Source: an uncultured Chlorobiota bacterium (lineage in GTDB: Bacteria > Bacteroidota > Bacteroidia > Bacteroidales > JAADGE01). Taken from it: DNA of 11,121 nucleotides. Below, piece by piece: positions 1 to 8,200 of this stretch (position 1 is the stretch's first letter; every line of letters begins with the position of its first letter). The notes below the pieces were generated by a model. That model saw only the letters and a list, made by a program, of their open reading frames with translations, was not told the DNA's origin and did no database searches. Where the stretch lies: positions 1 to 11,121 of the forward strand of contig CAMZKI010000013.1 in NCBI GenBank assembly GCA_947311125.1, read 5' to 3'. The translations under genes were made by a program, and so were the position numbers.

Positions 1-55
1 AAAAAGGAAGAAGAAAAGAACTTACAACAAAATAGAGTAAAAAATTAATATGAAT

Positions 56-63
56 TATATTTG
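56..63 (+). promoter_or_regulatory. candidate -7 box (TATATTTG) of the 87-residue gene
   Basis: TATATTTG fits the Bacteroidetes sigma -7 consensus TAnnTTTG exactly and lies 20 bp before the ATG at 84, which would leave a short leader. No convincing TTTG-type -33 element is visible at the usual distance upstream, and the surrounding DNA is so AT-rich that a chance match is possible. Confidence 0.35.
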
Positions 64-83
64 AATTTTAAATATCTAATATT

Positions 84-347
84 ATGATTAAAGAAATACA
101 AACAAATATCGAAATACATTATAGTGAAGTAGTTGAGAAATTCAAAGTAAAGAATAATTTTGACGGCAAAATATTATTTTTAGATAAGAATGGTCCAAGT
201 GTTGAATATTCAATAACGAAAGATGAAAATAAAATTTTTGACATAAAATATATTTTAGGAAAAAATAAAAGAATAAAAAATATTGATTTTATAAAATTTA
301 TATCACCGAAAGAAATAAATACGGTTAAAATTGAGACTTTAAGTTAG
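84..347 (+). CDS. hypothetical protein, 87 residues
   Basis: I do not recognise this protein. It is rich in Lys, Ile, Asn, Asp and Glu, with no signal peptide, no membrane segment and no Cys. Alternating hydrophobic and charged residues in the middle (for example GKILFLDKNG at about 28-37 and KIFDIKYILG at about 50-59) suggest a small beta-rich soluble protein. It is supported as a gene by a TAnnTTTG box 20 bp before its ATG and by a hairpin terminator about 30 bp after its stop. No Shine-Dalgarno sequence precedes the start. Base composition is visibly more AT-rich than hutI next door. It points toward hutI (convergent), so it is not part of a hut operon. The call as a real gene is moderate; the function is unknown. 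Confidence 0.6.
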   Translation: MIKEIQTNIEIHYSEVVEKFKVKNNFDGKILFLDKNGPSVEYSITKDENKIFDIKYILGKNKRIKNIDFIKFISPKEINTVKIETLS

Positions 348-377
348 TGAAAAATATCCAAAAAATACTGTAATATG

Positions 378-409
378 AAAAATCAGTCAAATTTTTTGGC
401 TGATTTTTT
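378..409. terminator. intrinsic terminator, probably bidirectional
   Basis: An 11-bp stem (378-388 paired with 398-408, one G-T wobble, core AATCAGTC/GGCTGATT) encloses a 9-base AT loop and is followed on + by a run of T. On the minus strand the same hairpin is also followed by T5. It lies between the convergent ends of the 87-residue gene (stop at 347) and hutI (stop at 465), so it can serve both. Confidence 0.75.
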
Positions 410-464
410 GCTCCACTATCCTAAAAAAGTATGCAAAAATCGCTATAACTTGCCGGTTGTTATG

Positions 465-1721
465 TTATTCGCACTCTGACTTGCGGATAATTTCCCCGCC
501 CAAAATAATCGTATCAATTAAATCACTGCCGTAAGCATAAGACATATATTCAATACTCGGAATTTCTTTCGTAATAAAAACATTAGCTTTTTTGCCTTTG
601 GCAATACTGCCCGTTATTTTGCTGATATTCATTGCATAAGCTGTGTTGATTGTTGTTGCGTTTATCACTTCTTCTGCCGTAAGTTTGTAATTTACGCTTG
701 CAAATGAGCCCATCAATTTCATATTTCCGGAAGGCGATGAGCCGGGATTAAAATCGGAAGCAACGGCAATCGGTAAACCGGCATCAATCATTTTGCGGGC
801 GGGAGAGTAGGGCATATTCAGGAAAAATGCGGCACCGGGTAAAATGGTCGGCATAGTTTCGGAATTTTTCAGAACTTTTATCTCTTCATCACCGACATAT
901 TCGAGGTGGTCAACCGACAGGGCATTGTGTTTTACGCCGATTTGTATGCCTCCGGAATAATCCAACTCGTTAGCGTGAATTTTCGGACGTAAGCCGTATT
1001 TTGCTCCGGCTGTCAGAATTTTATCGGTTTCGTCAACGGTAAAAAATCCTTTATCGCAAAACACATCAATAAAATCGGCAAGTTTTTCTTCGGCAACTTT
1101 CGGCAAAATTTCGTTTATAACAAAATCGACATATTCGCTTTGTTTTCCTTTATATTCGGAAGGAACGGCATGAGCTCCCAAAAAAGTGGACTTAATGATT
1201 AACGGTGTTGTTTCTTTCAGGCGTTTTATTACGCGAAGCATTTTTAATTCGCCTTCGAGGGTAAGCCCGTATCCGCTTTTTATTTCAACGGCTCCGGTGC
1301 CTTGCGATATAATTTCGTTGATTCTCGGCAATGCCTGTTCATAAAGTTCGTCTTCGGAAGTTTTATTCAGTAACTTTGCAGAATTCAGGATTCCGCCGCC
1401 GCGTTTTGCAATTTCTTCGTAAGAAAGACCTTTTATTTTGTCGTTATATTCAATTTCGCGGCTTCCGGCATAAACCAAATGCGTATGCGAATCGCAATAA
1501 GACGGAAAAACCATTTTTTCGGAGGCATCAATACTTTTGTAATTGCCTTCAATTTCGGGCATATTTTTCATTTTTCCGAAATCTTCGATTAAATCGTCTT
1601 TTAGAATCAGATAGGCATTTTCTATGCTGCCGATTTTTGCCATTGCTTTTCCGGAAACTTTAAGTTTGGGTTTATTCTCCGTTTGAACGAGTTTTTTTAT
1701 GTTTTTTATGAGTATTCTCAT
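465..1721 (-). CDS. hutI: imidazolonepropionase (HutI)
   Basis: Cytoplasmic amidohydrolase that opens 4-imidazolone-5-propanoate to N-formimino-L-glutamate, the third step of histidine degradation. At 418 residues it is of normal family length. Visible landmarks are the metal-binding HTH (H79, H81) in DSHTHLVYAG, GGGI at 108-111, EIKSGYGL at 146-153, FLGAHAVP with H184, KIHANEL with H249, SVDHLEY with H272 and ASDFNPGSSP with D323; these are the Zn/Fe ligands and substrate-binding blocks of HutI. The frame stays open 15 codons further up to an ATG at 1766, but that stretch is translated 7-bp repeat DNA, so I chose the ATG at 1721, where the conserved N-terminal beta segment (MRILIKNIKKL) begins. 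The other hut genes (hutH, hutU, formimidoyl-Glu enzymes) are not in the window. The gene is divergent from the transporter at 1881. Confidence 0.96.
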   Translation of the reverse strand: MRILIKNIKKLVQTENKPKLKVSGKAMAKIGSIENAYLILKDDLIEDFGKMKNMPEIEGNYKSIDASEKMVFPSYCDSHTHLVYAGSREIEYNDKIKGLSYEEIAKRGGGILNSAKLLNKTSEDELYEQALPRINEIISQGTGAVEIKSGYGLTLEGELKMLRVIKRLKETTPLIIKSTFLGAHAVPSEYKGKQSEYVDFVINEILPKVAEEKLADFIDVFCDKGFFTVDETDKILTAGAKYGLRPKIHANELDYSGGIQIGVKHNALSVDHLEYVGDEEIKVLKNSETMPTILPGAAFFLNMPYSPARKMIDAGLPIAVASDFNPGSSPSGNMKLMGSFASVNYKLTAEEVINATTINTAYAMNISKITGSIAKGKKANVFITKEIPSIEYMSYAYGSDLIDTIILGGEIIRKSECE

Positions 1722-1725
1722 TTTA

Positions 1726-1809
1726 GTTGAAAGTTGAAAGTTAAAAGTATAAAGTTGAAAGTACAAAGTTAAAAGGAAAATGTTAAAAGGGGAAAGTTAA
1801 AAAAGGAAA
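1726..1809. repeat. degenerate heptanucleotide tandem repeat, 12 units, consensus GTTRAAA
   Basis: Read on +, the tract divides without gaps into twelve 7-bp units: GTTGAAA twice, GTTAAAA, GTATAAA, GTTGAAA, GTACAAA, GTTAAAA, GGAAAAT, GTTAAAA, GGGGAAA, GTTAAAA, AAGGAAA. On the minus strand the unit reads TTTYAAC. It fills most of the space between the divergent hutI and transporter starts and ends 4 bp before the hutI ATG, so it would lie in the hutI leader or promoter. Units are diverged more toward the transporter side. Confidence 0.85.
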
Positions 1810-1821
1810 GTATATTTTGAA

Positions 1822-1850
1822 TTTGGTTTATTGGTGAAAAAATAATTTCT
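1822..1850 (+). promoter_or_regulatory. weak candidate promoter of the YfcC-like transporter
   Basis: TTTG at 1822-1825 and TAATTTCT at 1843-1850 are separated by 17 bp, resembling the Bacteroidetes -33 TTTG / -7 TAnnTTTG pair with two mismatches at the end of the -7 box. The start codon is 30 bp downstream. This is a weak match in AT-rich DNA. Confidence 0.22.
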
Positions 1851-1858
1851 TTACGAGG

Positions 1859-1866
1859 CAAAATTA
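1859..1866 (-). promoter_or_regulatory. candidate -7 box (TAATTTTG) for hutI
   Basis: The minus strand reads TAATTTTG here, an exact match to TAnnTTTG. Transcription from it would give hutI a leader of roughly 130 bases containing the whole heptamer array as TTTYAAC units. No good -33 element was found at normal spacing, so support rests on the -7 box alone. Confidence 0.3.
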
Positions 1867-1880
1867 AGAACCGAAAAAAT

Positions 1881-3515
1881 ATGTTTAAGAAGAAACAAAT
1901 TCCGCATACCTATGTTATTGTTTTTTATATCATTATTATTGCCGCTGTTGCAACTTGGATTGTTCCGGGCGGACAATACGTAAAGCAAATTAATCCGGAA
2001 ACCGGAAAAGAAGAAGTTGTTTATGAAACGCATATAATTGACGGCGAGAAAGTTGAAGAGCCCAAATTTGAGTATGTCGAAAATAATCCGCAAACGTGGC
2101 AAATTTTTGCTGCACTGTATAAAGGTTTTGAAAAACAAGCCGGTATTATAGTTTTTATTTTAATGGTTGGCGGTGCTTTTTGGATTATGAATACAACAAA
2201 AGCCATTGATGTGGGCATTTATGCTTTTTTAAATTTTACAAAAAAATTGGAGAAATATAAATTCCTTCGGTTTCTCGGTGTGCAGAATATTATTCTTACG
2301 ATGATAATGTTGATGTTCAGTATTTTCGGTGCAGTATTCGGAATGAGCGAAGAGACAATTGCGTTTATCGTTATTCTTGTTCCGCTTGCAATTTCTATGG
2401 GTTATGACTCTATAACCGGTGTTGCGATTGTTTTTGTAGCTGCGGGATTGGGTTTTGCCGGTGCAATTTTAAATCCGTTTACCATAGGTATTGCACAAGG
2501 TATTGCCGAGTTGCCGCTTTTTTCCGGAATTGAGTACCGTATTGTTACTTGGTTGATAATTAATGCTTTCGGAATAATATTTATTTTGCGGTATGCAAAT
2601 AAGGTTAAGAAAAATCCGAAAAAATCACTTGTTTACGAAACCGATGAATATTGGCGAAAAAGAGGTGCCGGTAAAAAGCTTGATGAGATAAAATATCACA
2701 CGCCTAAAAAAGCGTGGTTTGTTTTCGCTTTTATTTTAATTTCACTTGTTTTGTTTTCTTTTGAATTTGAAAAAACAACTTTAAAAATAGGAAACAGCGG
2801 TTTTAAGGCACCTATGATACCTGTTGCAACCGTTCTTTTTGCGATTACAAGTTTTTTTTCGTTAAGAAAATCCGTTCATTTTTTCATTCTTAACCTTTTG
2901 GCTTTTACCATTATATTTTTGATAATAGGTGTAATGGGTTACGGATGGTATATTATGAAAATTGCAACCTTGTTTTTGGCAATGGGTTTGCTGACGGGTG
3001 TTGCCGTAGGATATTCGCCTAATGATATTACGAAGCATTTTCTTGACGGAGCAAAAGATATTATGAGTGCGGCAATTGTTGTGGGACTTGCCGGCGGTAT
3101 TGTAATAATTTTGCAGGAAGGGCATATTATTGACACAATATTGCACAGTATGGCCGAAGGTATGAAAAATTTCGGAAAAATAGCTTCCGTAGGAATTATG
3201 TATTTGATACAAACGGCAATAAATATCGTAATTCCTTCCGGTTCGGCAAAAGCAGCAATTACAATGCCTATTATGGCTCCTTTTTCCGATTATATAGGAA
3301 TTTCGAGGCAGGCAACGGTTGTTGCTTTCCAATTCGGCGACGGGTTTACGAATATGATAACACCTACTTCGGGTGTTTTAATCGGTGTTCTCGGTGTGGC
3401 AAAAATTCCTTATGATAAATGGGTAAAATGGATTACTCCTTTTATTATCGGATTAATTGTTCTCGGTTTTTTATTATTGATACCTACTGTTACTATGGGT
3501 TTAAACGGTTTTTAA
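1881..3515 (+). CDS. YfcC-family (DcuC/ArsB-NhaD-like superfamily) membrane transporter
   Basis: A 544-residue inner-membrane carrier with about 12-13 predicted hydrophobic segments. The family (YfcC, COG1288, related to DcuC) is described as putative amino-acid or C4-dicarboxylate carriers; the substrate here cannot be read from sequence. Family landmarks are IVPGGQY (27-33) after the first membrane helix, a charged loop (about 35-72), FGMSEETIAF (153-162), NPFTIGIAQGIAELPLFSG (198-216), a charged loop between two halves (about 238-276), and the second-half block IPSGSAKAAITMP (451-463) followed by FGDGFTNMITPTSG (485-498). The two re-entrant-type blocks NPFTIG and PSGSAK are typical of this two-repeat fold. 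The start is the first ATG and gives a normal short cytoplasmic N terminus. The gene is divergent from hutI, which weakly suggests amino-acid uptake. Its last 23 bp overlap the convergent acyltransferase gene, and no terminator of its own is visible. Confidence 0.9.
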   Translation: MFKKKQIPHTYVIVFYIIIIAAVATWIVPGGQYVKQINPETGKEEVVYETHIIDGEKVEEPKFEYVENNPQTWQIFAALYKGFEKQAGIIVFILMVGGAFWIMNTTKAIDVGIYAFLNFTKKLEKYKFLRFLGVQNIILTMIMLMFSIFGAVFGMSEETIAFIVILVPLAISMGYDSITGVAIVFVAAGLGFAGAILNPFTIGIAQGIAELPLFSGIEYRIVTWLIINAFGIIFILRYANKVKKNPKKSLVYETDEYWRKRGAGKKLDEIKYHTPKKAWFVFAFILISLVLFSFEFEKTTLKIGNSGFKAPMIPVATVLFAITSFFSLRKSVHFFILNLLAFTIIFLIIGVMGYGWYIMKIATLFLAMGLLTGVAVGYSPNDITKHFLDGAKDIMSAAIVVGLAGGIVIILQEGHIIDTILHSMAEGMKNFGKIASVGIMYLIQTAINIVIPSGSAKAAITMPIMAPFSDYIGISRQATVVAFQFGDGFTNMITPTSGVLIGVLGVAKIPYDKWVKWITPFIIGLIVLGFLLLIPTVTMGLNGF

Positions 3516-4362
3516 AATCTTCACCAAGCTTATAAACGATTTTTTTTACTTCTTGTGCCCATTCTAAATGGTCTTTGGAATCATCGAAAGTAGTGTAGGG
3601 GATAGGTTTTCCGAAAACTACGGGAATAGTTGCACCTCTTTTTTTAAATACTTCACCGGGTAATAAGAAAAATTCAAGGTTTGCTTTTATACCGAAAAAT
3701 TTACGTGTTTTTGCCCAGCGATAAAATTTTTCAGAATTCTCTCCGCCTACAAACATCGGAATAATATCCCGTTTATAAATAATTGCATTTCTTATAAAAC
3801 TTCTGTGCCACGGACCGTCATCTAATTTGCCTTTATTTTTTCTTGCAACCTTACCTGCAGGGAAAATTAATAATTGTCCTTCAATGTCAGCAAGATGATC
3901 GTCAATACTGTTTATTTTATCTTTTTCGTTTCTTTTTAAAATACTTACGGGAAGAAACATATCTTTTGCATTATCAACATGAAGAAACATTTCGTTGGCA
4001 ACCAGCTTAATATTTTTATACTTACGGCTTAAAATTTTTGTAACTGCTGCAAAATCTGCACCGCCGTTAGGATGGTTACTTGCAAAAATAAACTTACCTG
4101 TATCGGGCAATAACTCTTCATTATATCCTGTAATTTTATATTCTAAATGGTCACTTACAGCATTTACAAAATCAGTCCCGTATTTATCACGATTTTTTTT
4201 GAGTATTTCATTAATCTCTTCTTGGTGAAAAGATTTTTTTATATAATTGATTATAAATTTCGGCAGATTTTTTACTATTTTATGCTCTTGATTTCTTATT
4301 ATCTGTTCAATATCAAGTTGTTGATACTTGACTTCATTATTGTTATCATTTTTTTTATTCAT
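3493..4362 (-). CDS. PlsC-like lysophospholipid/glycerol acyltransferase, paralogue B
   Basis: A 289-residue acyltransferase of the PlsC/LPLAT superfamily, which moves acyl groups from acyl-ACP or acyl-CoA to a lipid acceptor at the cytoplasmic membrane face. The catalytic block is SNHPNGGADF with H97 and D103. There are five residues between His and Asp rather than the classical four, as in the upstream paralogue. Further blocks are VANEMFLHV (121-129), a glycine/Arg block FPAGKVARK (167-175), LDDGPWHRSFIRNAI (180-194) and FGKPIPY (250-256). There is no signal peptide or clear membrane helix. The gene starts 2 bp after the stop of the upstream paralogue, so translation is probably coupled, and its 3' end runs 23 bp into the convergent transporter gene. 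Roles to consider are a phospholipid sn-2 acyltransferase or the O-acyltransferase of glycine/ornithine-type amino lipids made by Bacteroidetes; sequence alone does not decide. Confidence 0.85.
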   Translation of the reverse strand: MNKKNDNNNEVKYQQLDIEQIIRNQEHKIVKNLPKFIINYIKKSFHQEEINEILKKNRDKYGTDFVNAVSDHLEYKITGYNEELLPDTGKFIFASNHPNGGADFAAVTKILSRKYKNIKLVANEMFLHVDNAKDMFLPVSILKRNEKDKINSIDDHLADIEGQLLIFPAGKVARKNKGKLDDGPWHRSFIRNAIIYKRDIIPMFVGGENSEKFYRWAKTRKFFGIKANLEFFLLPGEVFKKRGATIPVVFGKPIPYTTFDDSKDHLEWAQEVKKIVYKLGEDFKNRLNP

Positions 4363-4364
4363 AC

Positions 4365-5204
4365 TTAGTTATTCATATTTTTTAATTCGTAAACAATTTT
4401 TTTAACTTCTTGTGCCCACTCAAAAGGTGTTTTTGATTTATTAAAAGTTTTATAAGAGACAGGTTTTCCGAAAGTTACGTTTATTGTTTTGTTCTTTTGT
4501 TTTACAAGTTCCTGCGGCAGTAAAAAAAGTTCAATATCGGCTTTTAATCTCAGTGTTCTTCTGATGTTTGCAACTCTGTAAAATTTATCGGAATTTTCGG
4601 CATCAATAAACACGGGAATAATGTCTCTTTTAAATTCCACGGCACTTCTGATAAAACTGCGATGCCATTTTCCGTCATCTAACTTACCGTTATATTTTCT
4701 TGCAACTTCGCCTGCAGGGAATGTCATAATTTGAATATCTTCCGATGCCATTGCTTTGATAATATTTTCTTTTGCTTTTTCTGAATTTTTACCGAAAACA
4801 TTTACAGGCAAAAAAATATCCTGCAAGGGTTTTACGTGCATTAAAAGTTCGTTGGCAATAACTTTTATTTTCTTGTAATTGTCATTTATCGAAAGTATTG
4901 CGGCAAAAAAATCAATTCCGCCGAGGGGGTGGTTGCAGGCAAAAATAAACCTGCCTTTTTTCGGAATATTTTCTTTATCGTAAAAATTGCATTTTACGTT
5001 CAAATACTCCATTGATTTTTTTATGAATTCAATACCTTTAGAATCGCCTGCATATTCCGTAATTTTATTTAATTCATCTTCTCTTATAACTTTTTTAATA
5101 TATCGAACGGCAAAACCTGGCATCTTTTTTATATGCCGATTTTTCTGAGACCGTATAACTTTTTCAATATCAACTCTGAATGTGTTATCGGAAATTTTAT
5201 TCAT
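4365..5204 (-). CDS. PlsC-like lysophospholipid/glycerol acyltransferase, paralogue A
   Basis: This 279-residue acyltransferase is the first gene of the tandem pair and clearly paralogous to the next. It has CNHPLGGIDF with H92 and D98 (H-x5-D), VIANELLMHV (115-124), FPAGEVARK (162-170), LDDGKWHRSFIRSAV (175-189), KRDIIPVF (192-199) and FGKPVSY (245-251). Both proteins end in near-identical EWAQEVKKIVY blocks and both begin MNK..DN, which supports the chosen starts. The HPLGGID form resembles what I recall from glycerol-acyltransferase entries of Bacteroidetes, so it is probably a lineage form of the motif and not a damaged active site. No membrane helix is obvious, suggesting a peripheral membrane enzyme. 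It is divergent from the CHAT gene, with 72 bp between the two starts; I could not pick out a convincing promoter there on either strand. Confidence 0.86.
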   Translation of the reverse strand: MNKISDNTFRVDIEKVIRSQKNRHIKKMPGFAVRYIKKVIREDELNKITEYAGDSKGIEFIKKSMEYLNVKCNFYDKENIPKKGRFIFACNHPLGGIDFFAAILSINDNYKKIKVIANELLMHVKPLQDIFLPVNVFGKNSEKAKENIIKAMASEDIQIMTFPAGEVARKYNGKLDDGKWHRSFIRSAVEFKRDIIPVFIDAENSDKFYRVANIRRTLRLKADIELFLLPQELVKQKNKTINVTFGKPVSYKTFNKSKTPFEWAQEVKKIVYELKNMNN

Positions 5205-5276
5205 ATAATTAAAAAGAGATTAAAGAAAATAATTAGTAATTTTATTGTTTGTAAAATTATAAAAAACTAGTTTATT

Positions 5277-8200
5277 ATGAAATTTTTCACTTTTTTATAT
5301 GCTGTTATTTTACTATCAACATTACCTGCAGTTTCTCAAAACGATAATGCCGATTATAAAAAAGCTGTTGATTATTTTAAACAGGCAAATGTATATAAAC
5401 AAAAATTTGATTTTAATAATGCAGAGAAAAATTTCTCAGAAGCTGCAGAATTGTTTAAGAAGAATCATTATATAGGAAACTATATCCAGTGTCGATACTC
5501 AGTAGCGGATATTTATATTCAAAGCAATAAATTTAAGGATGCTGAAACTATTTTGAATGAGATTGAGAATATTGCCTTACAGAAATACGGAAATGATAAC
5601 AGGTTTTTACAAAATATATATCTTGGACAAGGGCAAATTGCCGCATATAAAGGCAGAACAGATTCTGCAATAATGCTTTATGGTAAGGCACTCAGAATAA
5701 ATGAAAAGTTTAATAAACCGGAAAACTTTCAAAAATCAAATATTTACGGCAGCCTCGGGAATGCATATTCCGAAAAAGGAAATTATAAAAAGGCTCTTGA
5801 ATATTATAAAAAAGATTTAGAAATTAAGAAAAAACTTGCCGGAGAAAATCACCCGATGTTATCAATAACTTACAATAATATCGCGAATATATATCAGGCA
5901 AACGGTGATTTTAAAACTGCCTTGGAATATATTGATAAAGCATTGAATATAAGTTTGGCGGCATACGGAAAGAATAACCCGGAAACAGCAAAATATTATA
6001 CAGGTAAAGGCAGTATTTATGCTGATAACGATGAGTATGATTTAGCTTTGGAGTATTTTAACACAGCATTAAATATAAATAAATCAATTTACGGAAATAA
6101 TCATAAATCCGTAGCCGACGTTTTAAATAATATTGGTATTATTTATAACAAAAAAGGCGATACAGATAAAGCACTTATTTTTTTCAAAGATGCTTACGAT
6201 ATACAATTAAGGGTTTTGGGTGAAAATCATCCCGATATTGCCGGAACTTGTAATAATATAGGTTATATTCTTGAAAAGCAAGGCAAAAAAGAATCAGCTT
6301 TAAAGTTTTATGAAAAAGCTGTTGATATAAAAAAGGCGTATTACGGTGAAAATCATCCTGAACTTGCAATTTTTTACAACAATATCGGAAATAATTACAC
6401 AAAACGAAAAGATTATGAAAACGGCTTGAAATACTTAAAAAAAGCAGCTGATATTTTGGAGCATAATTACGGAAATAAAAATACGACTCTTGTAAATATT
6501 TATGCAAACATAGGTCAGATTTACGTTAAACTTGAGGACTTTCATAACGCTTTGATGTATTATCAAAAGAGTATTGCGGCAAACGTAAGAGATTTTAACC
6601 CGGCTCCTGATGATTACTTCATTAATCCGGTATTAAAAAATTACACTAACGTAAACAAACTTTTACAATCCTTAGAGGGAAAGGCTCAGGCATTTATGTC
6701 TTTATATCAGAAAGACTCTCTTCTTAATTTTATAAAATCAGCTTATGATGATTATCTGCTTTGCGATTCGGTAATAATTGAAGCAAGAAAAACGGTAATA
6801 AAGAAAGAGGATAAAATAAGTTTAGGAAATAATGCCCGAAAAATATACGAACAAGCCGTTATTACGTCAATAGGTTTGTCGTATGCCGTAACTTCACAAA
6901 AAGAGAAAAAAAAATATGTTGAGAAAGCATTTATTTTTGCCGAAAAAAATAAAGCAGCCGTATTGTCCGATGCCGTTGAAGCTGCCGAAGCTGCCTCTTT
7001 TTCAGGAATACCTAAAGATATTCTTGAATTAGAGAAAAAATATAAAATCGAAATTGCAGGACTGGAAAAATCTGTTGCAATAGCAGAGAATACCGAAGAA
7101 ATTGAGAAATTGAACGATAAACTTTTTGACGTAAATACCGAATTAAGAAAACTCAATAAAAAAATTGAAAAAGAATATCCGAAATATTTTAAATCAAAGT
7201 ATAAAACTGCAGATTTTAACTTAAAAGACATACAAAAAGAATTAAATGACGAAACAGCATTAAGAAGTTATTTTATAGGAGAAGAATACATACTTATTTT
7301 TACCGTTACAAAAGAAAATTTAATCGTGAGTTTTTCTGATAAACCTGAAGATCTATATGATAAAATCAAAAAATTTAACGAAAATATAACATCCGGTTAC
7401 GCATCAGCATTTCCTGAATATTTAAAATCAGCAAATGAACTTTATAATTTATTCTTTCCCGACAAAGTTCCCGATAACATTAAAAAACTTACTGTTATCC
7501 CTGACGGTATAATAAATCTGATACCGTTTGAAGCCCTAATTACCGAAAAATATACGGGAGATGTTAATGATTTTAAAAATTATCCTTTTTTGATAAACAA
7601 ATATCAAATAAATTATGATTATTCGGCAGGCTTGTTTTTAAAATCCCGAAACAGTAAAAAAAGCAGCGGCAACATTGATTGGCTCGGAGTTGCTCCTGTT
7701 TTTGACAACGGTACGAGCAGAACGATAGGAAACTTCAGTGTAACCTCTTTACCCGGCAGTAAAAGAGAAATTGAAATGATAGACAGTTTGTTTACCGCCG
7801 AGAACAAGAAAGTAAAAGAAGTTTTAAGAAAACAGGCAACAGAAACTTTTATGAAACAAGAAAATTTAAAAGACTACAAATACATACACATTGCAACACA
7901 CGGAATTGTAGATACTTACGAGCCAAAACTCTCCGGGCTTATTTTTCATCCCGAAAACGGCAAAAACGACGGTATTCTGTATTCCGGAGAGATTTACAAT
8001 TTAGAACTTAATGCCGATTTGGTAGTCCTTTCGGCTTGCGAAACAGGTATAGGTAAAATATCTAAAAGCGAGGGAGTTATAGGACTTTCGAGAGCTTTGC
8101 TTTATGCAGGAGCAAAGAACATCATAGTCTCTCTGTGGAAAGTATCGGACGAATCAACAACAAAACTTATGTTCAGCTTCTATAAAAATATACTGATCGA

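Noticed and set aside
1..48. Possible C-terminal tail of an upstream + strand gene (15 codons to TAA at 46-48)
   Set aside because: The frames starting at 2 and 3 also stay open nearly as far (to TAA at 38-40 and TAG at 33-35), the DNA is purine-rich and low complexity, and 48 bases are too few to choose a frame.
1331..1663. 110-codon open frame on + inside hutI
   Set aside because: Arg/Phe-rich product antisense to well-conserved HutI blocks; no start context or homologous features.
1726..1809. CRISPR array or transposon end
   Set aside because: The unit is 7 bp with no spacers and no terminal inverted repeats or target duplication, so it is a simple tandem repeat.
2862..3332. 156-codon open frame on the minus strand
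   Set aside because: Lies wholly inside the transporter gene opposite its membrane-helix codons; its translation is Cys/His/Tyr/Asn-rich with no family features, as expected of a shadow frame.
5205..5276. Promoter pair between acyltransferase A and the CHAT gene
   Set aside because: TTTG at 5248-5251 has only a poor partner (TAGTTTAT at 5268-5275) touching the start codon, and the minus strand offers no TAnnTTTG; promoters must exist but I cannot place them.
6752..7231. 159-codon open frame on the minus strand
   Set aside because: Antisense to the helical Lys/Glu-rich region of the CHAT protein; its Ser/Phe-rich translation is what the reverse complement of AAA/GAA codons gives.
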